36,823 nt of DNA, from NCBI RefSeq assembly GCF_025290915.1, contig NZ_JAOCQE010000036.1, positions 1 to 36,823 of the forward strand, read 5' to 3'. Position 1 is the first letter of the stretch. The number at the start of each line of letters is the position of its first letter. This document shows, one piece after another, positions 16,170 through 23,171 of the stretch. Source of the DNA: Streptomyces sp. 15-116A. Lineage in GTDB: Bacteria > Actinomycetota > Actinomycetes > Streptomycetales > Streptomycetaceae. The translations under genes were made by a program, and so were the position numbers. The notes beneath the pieces are model-generated. The model was not told the origin of the DNA, did no database searches, and was given only the letters and a program-made list of their open reading frames with translations.

Positions 16170-16191
16170 GCCCTCAGGGCAGTGGGGGAGC
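16155..16191 (-). repeat. Short GC-rich repeat element with hairpin
   Basis: On the minus strand this reads CTCCCCCACTGCCCTGAGGG then CGTGGGAGGTGCCCCC. It closely resembles the insert at 8293-8330 in dispersed repeat copy 1. The sequence folds into an imperfect hairpin around GCCC-TCA-GGGC. It lies at the 5' end of the LysR gene and upstream of the end of the dehydrogenase gene, and contains the GTG used as LysR start. Confidence 0.7.
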
Positions 16192-16244
16192 GTGCATGGC
16201 GTCGCCAGGCAGACGGGGATTTGACGACAGGGCCCAGCGAGCGG

Positions 16245-17459
16245 CTACAGGTGCTTCTTCAGCTCCCGTCGCGCCAGCGACCGCTGGTGCACCTCGTCCG
16301 GACCGTCGGCGATCATCAGTGTGCGCGCGCCCGCGTACAGCTCGGCCAGCGGGAAGTCCTGGCTGACCCCGCCCGCGCCGTACAGCTGGATCGCGCGGTC
16401 GAGGATCCCGACGACCGTACGCGGGGTCGCGATCTTGATGGCCTGGATCTCGGTGTGGGCGCCCTTGTTGCCGACGGTGTCCATCATCCAGGCCGTCTTC
16501 AGCACCAGCAGCCGCAGCTGCTCCACCGCCACGCGCGCGTCGGCGATCCAGTTCTGCACCACGCCCTGCTGGGCCAGCGCCTTGCCGAAGGCGTCCCGGG
16601 ACACCGCCCGCCGGGTCATCAGCTCGATCGCTCGCTCGGCCATGCCGATCAGCCGCATGCAGTGGTGGATCCGGCCGGGACCCAGCCGGGCCTGGGCGAT
16701 GGCGAAGCCGCCGCCCTCCTCGCCGATCAGGTTCGTCACCGGCACGCGCGCGTGGTCGAAGATCACCTCGGCGTGGCCGCCGTGGTAGTGGTCCTCGTAG
16801 CCGAAGACCCGCATCGCCCGCTTGATCGTGACCCCCGGGGTGTCACGCGGCACCAGCACCATGGACTGCTGCCGGCGGATGTCCGCCCCGTCCGGGTCGG
16901 TCTTGCCCATCACGATGAAGATGGCGCAGTCCGGGTGCATCGCCCCGGAGATATACCACTTGCGGCCCGTGATGACGTACTCGTCGCCGTCCCGCTCGAT
17001 GTGCGTGGTGATGTTGGTGGCGTCCGAGGAGGCCACGTCCGGCTCGGTCATCGCGAACGCCGAGCGGATCTCACCCGCGAGCAGCGGCTGCAGCCACTGC
17101 TTCTTCTGCTGCTCGTCGCCGAACTGCGCCAGCACCTCCATGTTCCCGGTGTCGGGCGCCGCGCAGTTGGTGACGGTGGGCGCGATGTGCGGGGAGCGGC
17201 CCATGATCTCGGCGAGCGGGGCGTACTGCAGGTTGGTGAGCCCGGCGCCGTGCTCGGAGTCGGGCAGGAACAGGTTCCACAGCCCCTGCCGGCGGGCCTC
17301 CGCCTTGAGCTCCTCCACCACCGGCACGGTCTCCCACGGCGAGCCGAGCGCCGCGCGCTGCTCCTCCGCGACCTTCTCGGCCGGGTAGACGTACTCGTCC
17401 ATGAAGGCCAGCAGTGTGGCGCGCAGCTCCTCGGTGCGTGCGTCGAACGCGAAGTCCAT
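16245..17459 (-). CDS. Acyl-CoA dehydrogenase of the ACAD10/11 (LvaC-like) group
   Basis: A 404-residue flavoprotein. It begins MDFAFDARTEELRATLLAFM and shows the group's marker blocks: NLFLPDSEHGAGLTNLQYAP, FAMTEPDVASSDATN and VFGYEDHYHGGHAEVIFD. The position that holds the catalytic glutamate in classic enzymes (YEG) is Asp385 here (IADGPDEVH). This group includes the dehydrogenase half of animal ACAD10/ACAD11 and Pseudomonas LvaC. LvaC acts on 4-phosphoacyl-CoA, eliminating phosphate. The start ATG lies five bases after the stop of the kinase gene, so the two form an operon that mirrors the fused animal protein. The operon is preceded by the shared palindrome. Reaction here is inferred, not shown. 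Confidence 0.93.
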   Translation of the reverse strand: MDFAFDARTEELRATLLAFMDEYVYPAEKVAEEQRAALGSPWETVPVVEELKAEARRQGLWNLFLPDSEHGAGLTNLQYAPLAEIMGRSPHIAPTVTNCAAPDTGNMEVLAQFGDEQQKKQWLQPLLAGEIRSAFAMTEPDVASSDATNITTHIERDGDEYVITGRKWYISGAMHPDCAIFIVMGKTDPDGADIRRQQSMVLVPRDTPGVTIKRAMRVFGYEDHYHGGHAEVIFDHARVPVTNLIGEEGGGFAIAQARLGPGRIHHCMRLIGMAERAIELMTRRAVSRDAFGKALAQQGVVQNWIADARVAVEQLRLLVLKTAWMMDTVGNKGAHTEIQAIKIATPRTVVGILDRAIQLYGAGGVSQDFPLAELYAGARTLMIADGPDEVHQRSLARRELKKHL

Positions 17460-17464
17460 GTCCG

Positions 17465-18487
17465 TCAGCCTTCCTGAAGAGTGGTCAGACCGTGCTCGAT
17501 GAAGACGGGAACCAGATCGCCGATGCGGTCGAAGCCGCGGCCGACCGTCTGGCCCAGCGTGTAGCGGTAGTGGATGCCCTCGAGGATCACGGCGAGCTTG
17601 AACCAGGCGAACGCCGTGTACCAGGACACCGCCGAGACGTCGCGCCCCGAGCGCGCCGCGTACCGCTCGATCAGCTCCTCGGGCGCCGGGTGGCCCGGGG
17701 CGGTGGCGGTGGTGGAGACGGGGGAGTCGGGCAGCCCCAGCGGCTTGCTGTACATCACCAGCAGGCCGAGGTCGGTGAGCGGATCGCCGAGCGTGGACAT
17801 CTCCCAGTCGAGGATCGCCTGGATGGTGTCGTCCTCGCCCATGAGGACGTTGTCGAGCCGGTAGTCGCCGTGCACCACCGTCGGCGCGGGGGAGGCGGGC
17901 AGCTCCCGGCCGAGCGCCGCGTGCAGCTCGTCGATGCCGGGCAGCTCCCGGTTGCGGGAGGCGTCCAGCTGCTTGCCCCAGCGCCGCAGCTGCCGGTCCA
18001 GGAAGCCCTCGGGCCGGCCGAAGTCGCCCAGACCCACCTCGACGGGGTCCACGGCGTGCAGCTCGACCAGCGTGTCGACCAGGTTCAGCACCGCGTTCCG
18101 GGTGCGCTGAGGGCCGAGCGCGGCGAGCTGGTCGGCGGTGCGGTACGGGGTCCCTTCGACGAACTCCATGACGTAGAACGGCGCTCCCAGCACCTCCTCG
18201 TCCTCGCACAGCAGTACCGGGCGCGGCACCGGTACGGCGGTGGGGTGCAGGGCGCTGATCACCCGGTGCTCGCGCTTCATGTCGTGCGCGGTCGCCAGGA
18301 CATGGCCGAGCGGCGGGCGTCGTACGACCCACTTCGAGGTGCCGTCGGAGACCGCGTAGGTGAGGTTCGACCTGCCGCCCTCGATCAGCCGGCCGGTCAG
18401 CGGGCCGGTCACCAGTCCGGGCCGCTCCCGTTCGAGCAGGCCGCGCAGCCGGTCGAGATCGAGTCCGGGCGGGTGGTCGGGGCTCAT
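17465..18487 (-). CDS. APH-fold phosphotransferase of the ACAD10/11 (LvaA-like) group
   Basis: A 340-residue kinase-like protein. The N-lobe shows GGRSNLTY (37-44) and the lysine region WVVRRPP. The catalytic loop is HGDYRLDN (206-213, Asp208) and the magnesium-binding motif is ILDWEMSTLGDP (225-236, Asp227). This is the aminoglycoside-phosphotransferase fold, but the sequence type is the one fused to acyl-CoA dehydrogenase in animal ACAD10/ACAD11, not an antibiotic-resistance enzyme. The Pseudomonas relative LvaA phosphorylates 4-hydroxyacyl-CoA. All catalytic residues are present. ATG 18487 has GGAG seven bases upstream. The dehydrogenase gene follows after five bases. No LvaB-like partner gene was found nearby. 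Confidence 0.93.
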   Translation of the reverse strand: MSPDHPPGLDLDRLRGLLERERPGLVTGPLTGRLIEGGRSNLTYAVSDGTSKWVVRRPPLGHVLATAHDMKREHRVISALHPTAVPVPRPVLLCEDEEVLGAPFYVMEFVEGTPYRTADQLAALGPQRTRNAVLNLVDTLVELHAVDPVEVGLGDFGRPEGFLDRQLRRWGKQLDASRNRELPGIDELHAALGRELPASPAPTVVHGDYRLDNVLMGEDDTIQAILDWEMSTLGDPLTDLGLLVMYSKPLGLPDSPVSTTATAPGHPAPEELIERYAARSGRDVSAVSWYTAFAWFKLAVILEGIHYRYTLGQTVGRGFDRIGDLVPVFIEHGLTTLQEG

Positions 18488-18529
18488 CGTCGCTCCTACG
18501 AGGCAGGTGAAGGGTACCCGCTCATGATG

Positions 18530-18546
18530 CCGACCGGTCGGTATGT
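18530..18546 (-). promoter_or_regulatory. Shared TetR-type operator before the kinase/dehydrogenase operon
   Basis: CCGACCGGTCGG (18530-18541) is a perfect 12-bp palindrome. On the minus strand it is preceded by ACATA, giving the 14-mer ACATACCGACCGGT found also at 12022-12035. It lies 43 bases before the kinase start. The divergent MDR gene starts 143 bases away on the other side and might also be affected. Confidence 0.65.
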
Positions 18547-18684
18547 CGTCCAGAGGGGGAGCGAAACGTGATCGGAGCCACGATAGCCCTCCGGGCGTCC
18601 GCCGGCCGGGCGACCGCCACGCGAACGGCCCGTCGTGGGCCATCCGGCTTGCGTGTTCCGGGGGCGGCCCGGAGGGTCGGAGCC

Positions 18685-19629
18685 ATGAAGGCGATCAGCT
18701 ACGCACGGTACGGCGGCCCCGAGGTGCTCGAACTCGGTGAGACCCGCGACCCCAAGGTCGGCCCCGACTCGGTCCTGGTGAAGGTGCGCGCGGCGGCCGT
18801 CAACCCGGTCGACTGGAAGTGCCGCGAGGGCTATCTCGACGGCGTCCTCGACGCCGTCTTCCCGGTGATCCCCGGCTGGGACGTCTCCGGCGTGGTCGTC
18901 CAGCCGGGCGTGGCGGTCGCGGAGTACGCCGTCGGCGACGAGGTGATCGGCTACGTCCGCGAGGACTTCCTGTCCCGTGGCACCTTCGCCGAGTACGTGG
19001 CCGCCCCGGTGCGCACCCTCGCCCGCAAGCCGCGCAACCTCTCCTTCGAGGAGGCGGCCGGCCTGCCCCTCGCGGGGCTCACCGCCTACCAAGCGCTGTA
19101 CAAGGTCCTGGAGATCAAGCGCGGCGAGACGGTCCTGGTGCACGCCGCCGCCGGCGGGGTCGGCTCCCTCGCCGTCCAGCTCGCCGTCCACACCGGCGCC
19201 CGCGTGATCGGCACGGCGAGCGAGCGCAACCACGACTTCGTGCGGGAGCTGGGCGGGGAGCCAGTGACCTACGGGGAGGGCCTGGCCGAGCGGGTGCGGG
19301 GCCTCGCCCCCGAGGGCGTGGACGCGGTCCTCGACACCGTCGGCGGCGACGCGCTCAAGGTCTCCGCCAACCTCCTCGCCCCGGAGGGCCGGCTGACCTC
19401 GACCGCCGACCCTGAGGTGGTGAGCTACGCAGGCCGCTACCACTTCGTACGGCCCGACCACCAGGACCTCACCCACCTGGCGGAACTCGCGGAAGCGGGC
19501 GCGGTCGGCGTGCACGTCTCGGAGACATTCCCGCTGGAGCGGGCGGCGGACGCACACAGGCGCAGTCAGGAGGGCCGCACGCGCGGCAAGATCGTGGTGA
19601 CGGTGGACCGGGAGCAGGAGACCCCGTAG
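18685..19629 (+). CDS. Zinc-independent MDR oxidoreductase (quinone oxidoreductase-like)
   Basis: A 314-residue medium-chain dehydrogenase/reductase. The N-terminal GroES-like domain starts MKAISYARYGGPEVLELGE and includes AAAVNPVDWKCREG. The NADP-binding site is VHAAAGGVGSLAVQLA (residues about 152-167). The structural and catalytic zinc cysteines of alcohol dehydrogenases are missing, which places it with quinone and enone reductases. These reduce quinones or alpha,beta-unsaturated carbonyls with NADPH. GGAGGG lies eight bases before ATG 18685. It is divergent from the kinase operon and might share its regulation, but it has no palindrome of its own. Physiological substrate unknown. Confidence 0.9.
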   Translation: MKAISYARYGGPEVLELGETRDPKVGPDSVLVKVRAAAVNPVDWKCREGYLDGVLDAVFPVIPGWDVSGVVVQPGVAVAEYAVGDEVIGYVREDFLSRGTFAEYVAAPVRTLARKPRNLSFEEAAGLPLAGLTAYQALYKVLEIKRGETVLVHAAAGGVGSLAVQLAVHTGARVIGTASERNHDFVRELGGEPVTYGEGLAERVRGLAPEGVDAVLDTVGGDALKVSANLLAPEGRLTSTADPEVVSYAGRYHFVRPDHQDLTHLAELAEAGAVGVHVSETFPLERAADAHRRSQEGRTRGKIVVTVDREQETP

Positions 19630-19645
19630 AACGGCCCCCCGGGCT

Positions 19646-19975
19646 CTACAGGACGAGCGCCGCCCCGCACACCGCCAACGCCACCGTGCACAGGACGGCC
19701 GCGGTGGCGTGGCGCGGGTGCAGCGCGGCCGGGCTGCCCGTGGCCGCGAGGGCGCGGATCCGGCCGTGGGCGATGACCAGGAACCCCAGCCAGCAGGCGC
19801 AGCACAGCGCACCGGCGACGATCCCGCCCGCCGACCTCTCGTCCTGCAGGGCCGCCTTCACCGCGAGCACGGCGGCGACGGTCCCGGACAGGGTGGTACG
19901 CCGCCACGCGAGCCGCGTCCGCTCGGGCTGCAGCCCGGGATCCCGCTCATGCGCGACGGCCGACTGCCCGCTCAC
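19646..19975 (-). CDS. Small DUF202 membrane protein
   Basis: A 109-residue protein with a short N-terminus (PERTRLAWRRTTLSG), then three hydrophobic helices, the layout of the DUF202 family. Function of the family is not established in bacteria. The motif R-T-x-L-A-W-x-R-T just before helix 1 is the family hallmark. The GTG start at 19975 overlaps the stop of the preceding DUF202 gene (GTGA), so translation is coupled, and GGGAGG lies just before. It is the last gene of a NUDIX/DUF202/DUF202 run and ends 16 bases from the convergent MDR gene. Confidence 0.85.
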   Translation of the reverse strand: MSGQSAVAHERDPGLQPERTRLAWRRTTLSGTVAAVLAVKAALQDERSAGGIVAGALCCACWLGFLVIAHGRIRALAATGSPAALHPRHATAAVLCTVALAVCGAALVL

Positions 19976-20364
19976 GCCTCCCACCCGAAGAGCACCACGA
20001 CGACCATCGCGACGGCCACCACCGCCACCACAAGGCTCAGCACCGCCGGGAAGCGGGACACCGGCAGATCCTCGCCGCGTCGCATGGCCCGCTCGCAGCG
20101 CACCCAGTGGTTGACGGCCCGCAGCGCGCACAGCACGCCCGCCGCCAGGAGCGCCAGCGCCAGCCCCACACGCCAGCCCCAGCGCAGGTCCGGCAGGAAC
20201 TGGTCCACGGCGAAACCGCCGCCGATCAGCGCGAGCGCGGTGCGCAGCCAGGCGAGGAACGTGCGCTCGTTCGCCAGCGAGAACCGGTAGTCGGGCGTCT
20301 CGCCCTCCGTCCGTACGTCCCCGGGCACGAACCACAACCGCACGTTCCGCGCAAACTCGCTCAC
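19972..20364 (-). CDS. YidH-like DUF202 membrane protein
   Basis: A 130-residue protein of the DUF202/YidH family. Residues about 28-45 carry the signature DYRFSLANERTFLAWLRTAL, followed by three membrane helices with a conserved basic stretch (WVRCERAMRRGEDLPVS) between helices 2 and 3. GTG 20364 is chosen because AGGTAGGG lies eight bases upstream and the product then starts VSEFARNVRLWF; a longer frame from 20406 is less likely. It lies ten bases after the NUDIX gene and overlaps the second DUF202 gene by four bases. Pairs of unequal DUF202 genes are a recurrent arrangement. Role unknown. Confidence 0.88.
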   Translation of the reverse strand: MSEFARNVRLWFVPGDVRTEGETPDYRFSLANERTFLAWLRTALALIGGGFAVDQFLPDLRWGWRVGLALALLAAGVLCALRAVNHWVRCERAMRRGEDLPVSRFPAVLSLVVAVVAVAMVVVVLFGWEA

Positions 20365-20374
20365 GTCCGCGACC

Positions 20375-20908
20375 CTACCTGCGCGAACGCGGCCCGCCGA
20401 CCGCACGGTGGGCCTTGAGCCGCTCGTACGCCGCCAGCCCGTCCGGGACCCACTCCCACGCGGCTAGCCGCCGCTCGATCTCCGCCTCGGCGACGAAGTC
20501 GTGCCAGGCCACCTCCTCGGCCTGCGGCCGTACCGGGAGGTCGCAGCGCACCTCGTACACCGCCGACCACCAGGTGCGCCCGGCGCCGTCGTCGTAGAGG
20601 AACTTGAACAGATACTCCGGCCGTGGCAGCCCGCTCACCCCGAGCTCCTCCTCGGCCTCGCGCAGCGCCGCCTCGTCGTAGCTCTCGCCGGCGCCCACGA
20701 CACCGCCGACGAACATGTCGTACAGCGAGGGGAACACCAGCTTTGTGGGCGTCCGCCGGTGCACGAAGACCCGCCCCTCGGCGTCCCGGACCCACACGAA
20801 CACACACCGATGCCGCAGCCCCCGCGCGTACGCCTCGCCACGCGGACACTGCCCGACCACCTCGTCGTCCTCGTCCACGATGTCGAGGACCTCGTCAGCG
20901 GAACTCAT
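20375..20908 (-). CDS. NUDIX hydrolase
   Basis: A 177-residue protein resembling the Idi/YfcD branch of NUDIX proteins. The NUDIX box fits GX5EX7REUXEEXGU exactly, from Gly69 to Val91 (E75, R83, E84, E87, E88). N-terminal VDEDDEVVGQCPRGEAYARG and RHRCVFVWV are typical of the YfcD group, whose substrates are nucleotide-type diphosphates; the exact one is unknown. ATG 20908 is preferred over an in-frame TTG at 20920; the ribosome site is weak (GGATGG). It heads a three-gene run with two DUF202 genes. The DMT-type gene upstream on the same strand ends 28 bases before it and may belong to the same transcript. Confidence 0.93.
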   Translation of the reverse strand: MSSADEVLDIVDEDDEVVGQCPRGEAYARGLRHRCVFVWVRDAEGRVFVHRRTPTKLVFPSLYDMFVGGVVGAGESYDEAALREAEEELGVSGLPRPEYLFKFLYDDGAGRTWWSAVYEVRCDLPVRPQAEEVAWHDFVAEAEIERRLAAWEWVPDGLAAYERLKAHRAVGGPRSRR

Positions 20909-20936
20909 GGGGCCATCCAAGCAGCCCGCCCCGCGC

Positions 20937-21833
20937 TCAGCGCAGCAGCTCGAACTCCTGGACCTGCGGCTTCCGTACTGTCCCCTGGGGCATCGCCGGA
21001 TGCATACCCAGCAGCAGGACGCCCGCGACGATCGCCGTGAGGCCGCCCGCCTCCCAGCTCAGGGATCCTGCGTCGGTGCGCAGCCGGTCGCCCAGGATGC
21101 CGATGCCGCAGACGATGCCGGCCAGCGGCTGCGCCGCCGTCAGCGCGGGCAGGGACATGCGCAGGGGAGCGGTCTCGAAGGCGCTCTGCACCAGCACCAG
21201 CGCGGTCACGCCCAGCGCCAGCACCGCGTACGGCTGCCAGCCGCTCATCAGGTCCACGAAGCCGCCCTCGGCGAAGCGCTGCCCGCTGACCCGCGTCAGC
21301 GCGTCCTGCACGCCGTACAGCATCCCCGCGGCCACCGCGAGCAGCACCGGGCCCCGGGTGAGCCGGGAGCGCCTCGCGCAGCCCGTGAGCAGCAGGGCGA
21401 GCCCGATCATGCCGCCGATGATCAGCCAGTGGCGTGCCGGGTCGGTGACGGCGTGGCCCCCGGCCGGCTGACCGGCCACGACGAACGCGGTCACGCCGCC
21501 CGCGAGCAGCGCGAGCCCCGCCCAGCCCTGCCGGCCGAGCGGCTGCCGGGTCTGGCGGCGCGACAGCGCGAGCGCGAACAGCAGGTTCGTCGCCAGCAGC
21601 GGTTCCACGAGGGACAGCTCACCCTGCCCCAGCGCGGCGGCGCCCAGCGCCATGCCGGCCACCATCAGAGCCATCCCGCCCAGCCAGCGCGGCACCTTCA
21701 CCAGGTCGAGCAGCAGCCGGAACGACAGGAAGTCACCGAGGGGGGCGCGCTGGGCCGCGTTCTGCTGGAGCACGAACCCGAAGCCCAGACAGCACGCGGC
21801 GCTCACGGCGAGCACCAGTACCAGAACCGACAC
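20937..21833 (-). CDS. DMT-superfamily membrane protein
   Basis: A 298-residue protein with about nine to ten hydrophobic helices and no signal peptide. It starts MSVLVLVLAVSAACCLGFGF (GTG start) and contains the stretch VEPLLATNLLFAL typical of DMT-type proteins found in actinobacteria, related to EamA and NIPA-like transporters. The C-terminal 25 residues are polar. GAGG lies eight bases before the GTG at 21833. Substrate unknown. It probably starts a transcript that continues into the NUDIX and DUF202 genes, since the gap is only 28 bases. Confidence 0.85.
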   Translation of the reverse strand: MSVLVLVLAVSAACCLGFGFVLQQNAAQRAPLGDFLSFRLLLDLVKVPRWLGGMALMVAGMALGAAALGQGELSLVEPLLATNLLFALALSRRQTRQPLGRQGWAGLALLAGGVTAFVVAGQPAGGHAVTDPARHWLIIGGMIGLALLLTGCARRSRLTRGPVLLAVAAGMLYGVQDALTRVSGQRFAEGGFVDLMSGWQPYAVLALGVTALVLVQSAFETAPLRMSLPALTAAQPLAGIVCGIGILGDRLRTDAGSLSWEAGGLTAIVAGVLLLGMHPAMPQGTVRKPQVQEFELLR

Positions 21834-22148
21834 GCTGCGTACCTCGGAGATTCGTGCGGGGTCACGGACGTGTAGCAGCCGACTCTAGCGAGGCTCCCCG
21901 CGGAGCGCTTCCCTCCGCAGGAGTCGATTGGGTCACAGAATGTCCGTTTCGCTCTGCGTGCTCAGATCACAACTACCCCATCAGTCACAACAGTTGACGC
22001 GTGTAACGCCCAAGGCGCCCTTGACGGCCACCATTGGCTGCCGGTTTGCTGTCCGTGATCAGTTCATGGCGGACGGCAGCCGACCACTGCCGTACCCGAC
22101 CGCCGCCGTGGACCGAGCCACAAGAAAAGCGCGTGAGGAAGTTCCGCG
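21834..22148. other. 315-bp divergent intergenic region with a structured segment
   Basis: No gene seen. A small hairpin GCTCC-CCGC-GGAGC is at 21893-21906. TTGACG occurs at 21994 and 22021; the second has only a weak -10 candidate TTTGCT (22045-22050). At 22036-22081 GGCTGCC and GTCCG pair with CGGAC and GGCAGCC, a 12-bp stem with an eight-base bulge on one side, 67 bases before the start at 22149. The AT-richer stretch 21945-22000 is the likely promoter zone. Confidence 0.4.
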
Positions 22149-23099
22149 GTGCCCCCACCCCCGCCTCCCCTCGGCCGTGCCCGCAGACGTGCGGCGCAGT
22201 CCTTCGACGAGGCCCTCGACGACGCCGAACTCGTCGCCGCCCGAGCCGCGCTCGCCCAGGGCCGCTGGCAGCAGACCCGCGCGCTGCTGGTCCGCACGGG
22301 GGACGACTGGGACCGCCGCGGCCACCGGATCACCGTCCTCGCCCGCGAGACGTACTGCGCCGCGTGGGCCGGCGAGTGGCTGCTGGCCGAACCGGAGTCC
22401 GCCGACGCCTCCGTGCTGCTCGCGCTCGCCCGGATCCGGCGCGCCCTGCACGGCAAGGAGAAGCCCGCCCGCGCCCGCGAGGCCTGCCACCGCGCCGCGG
22501 AACTCGCCCCCGCAGACCCCACCCCCTGGCTCGGTCTGCTCCTGCTGGAGTGCGCCCAGGGCGCCGACGGCGACGTGGTCCGGCTCTTCGAGCAGGTCCG
22601 CACCCGGTACGCGGACCACCACCACGCCCACCATCTGGTGGTCGCCTGGCTCGCCGAGCGCCGGGTGGACGTGGGCCGGGACCCCCTGCACGAGGTCTAC
22701 GACTTCGCCAACTGGGCCGCCGAGCAGGCCCCCGCCGACTCACCGCTCGCGGTGCTCCCGGTCATCGCCCACGCCGAGCGCTACCGCGCGCTGGCCGCCG
22801 CCGGCCACGAGCCCGCCGACCCGGCCGCCTCAGGGCACTGGGTCGGCCGCCGCGCCCGGCAGGTGATGAAGGCCGCCTTCGACTGGTGGCTGGAGTGGGA
22901 GCACGAGGACCACCCGCGCCGCCTGATCGACCTCAACTTCCTCGCCCACGCCAAGGTCTGCGAGGGCCGGGGCGCCGAGGCCGCCGCCCTCTTCCACCGC
23001 ATCGGCGACCACGCCACACCGGCCCCCTGGTCCTACCCCGACCGCGACCCGCTGACCGCCTTCCGCACCGCCCGGGCGACCGCCCTGGGCACCGCCTGA
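22149..23099 (+). CDS. Conserved soluble protein of unknown function, TPR-like
   Basis: A 316-residue protein I do not recognise. It is almost entirely alpha-helical in appearance, with repeated A-x-x-A-L/W patterns. EACHRAAELAPADPTPWLGLLLLECAQG (about residues 116-143) looks like one tetratricopeptide-type helix pair, here described in full only by position. Later blocks are rich in Trp and His (FDWWLEWEHEDHPRR; HHHAHH). No signal peptide or membrane helix. GTG 22149 has GAGGAAG seven bases upstream. A leader stem-loop lies upstream. It precedes the APC permease by 72 bases and could be cotranscribed. Function cannot be assigned. Confidence 0.8.
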   Translation: MPPPPPPLGRARRRAAQSFDEALDDAELVAARAALAQGRWQQTRALLVRTGDDWDRRGHRITVLARETYCAAWAGEWLLAEPESADASVLLALARIRRALHGKEKPARAREACHRAAELAPADPTPWLGLLLLECAQGADGDVVRLFEQVRTRYADHHHAHHLVVAWLAERRVDVGRDPLHEVYDFANWAAEQAPADSPLAVLPVIAHAERYRALAAAGHEPADPAASGHWVGRRARQVMKAAFDWWLEWEHEDHPRRLIDLNFLAHAKVCEGRGAEAAALFHRIGDHATPAPWSYPDRDPLTAFRTARATALGTA

Positions 23100-23171
23100 G
23101 ACCCCCACGCCCGACCCCCGTAAGCGACCGCCGCAACCGACCCCCGTAACCGACCCAAGGACGGACTCCCG

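Noticed and set aside
17465..18487. Reading the APH-fold protein as an aminoglycoside resistance enzyme
   Set aside because: Its adjacency to an ACAD10/11-type dehydrogenase and the sequence around HGDYRLDN and ILDWEM fit the ACAD-linked kinase group instead.
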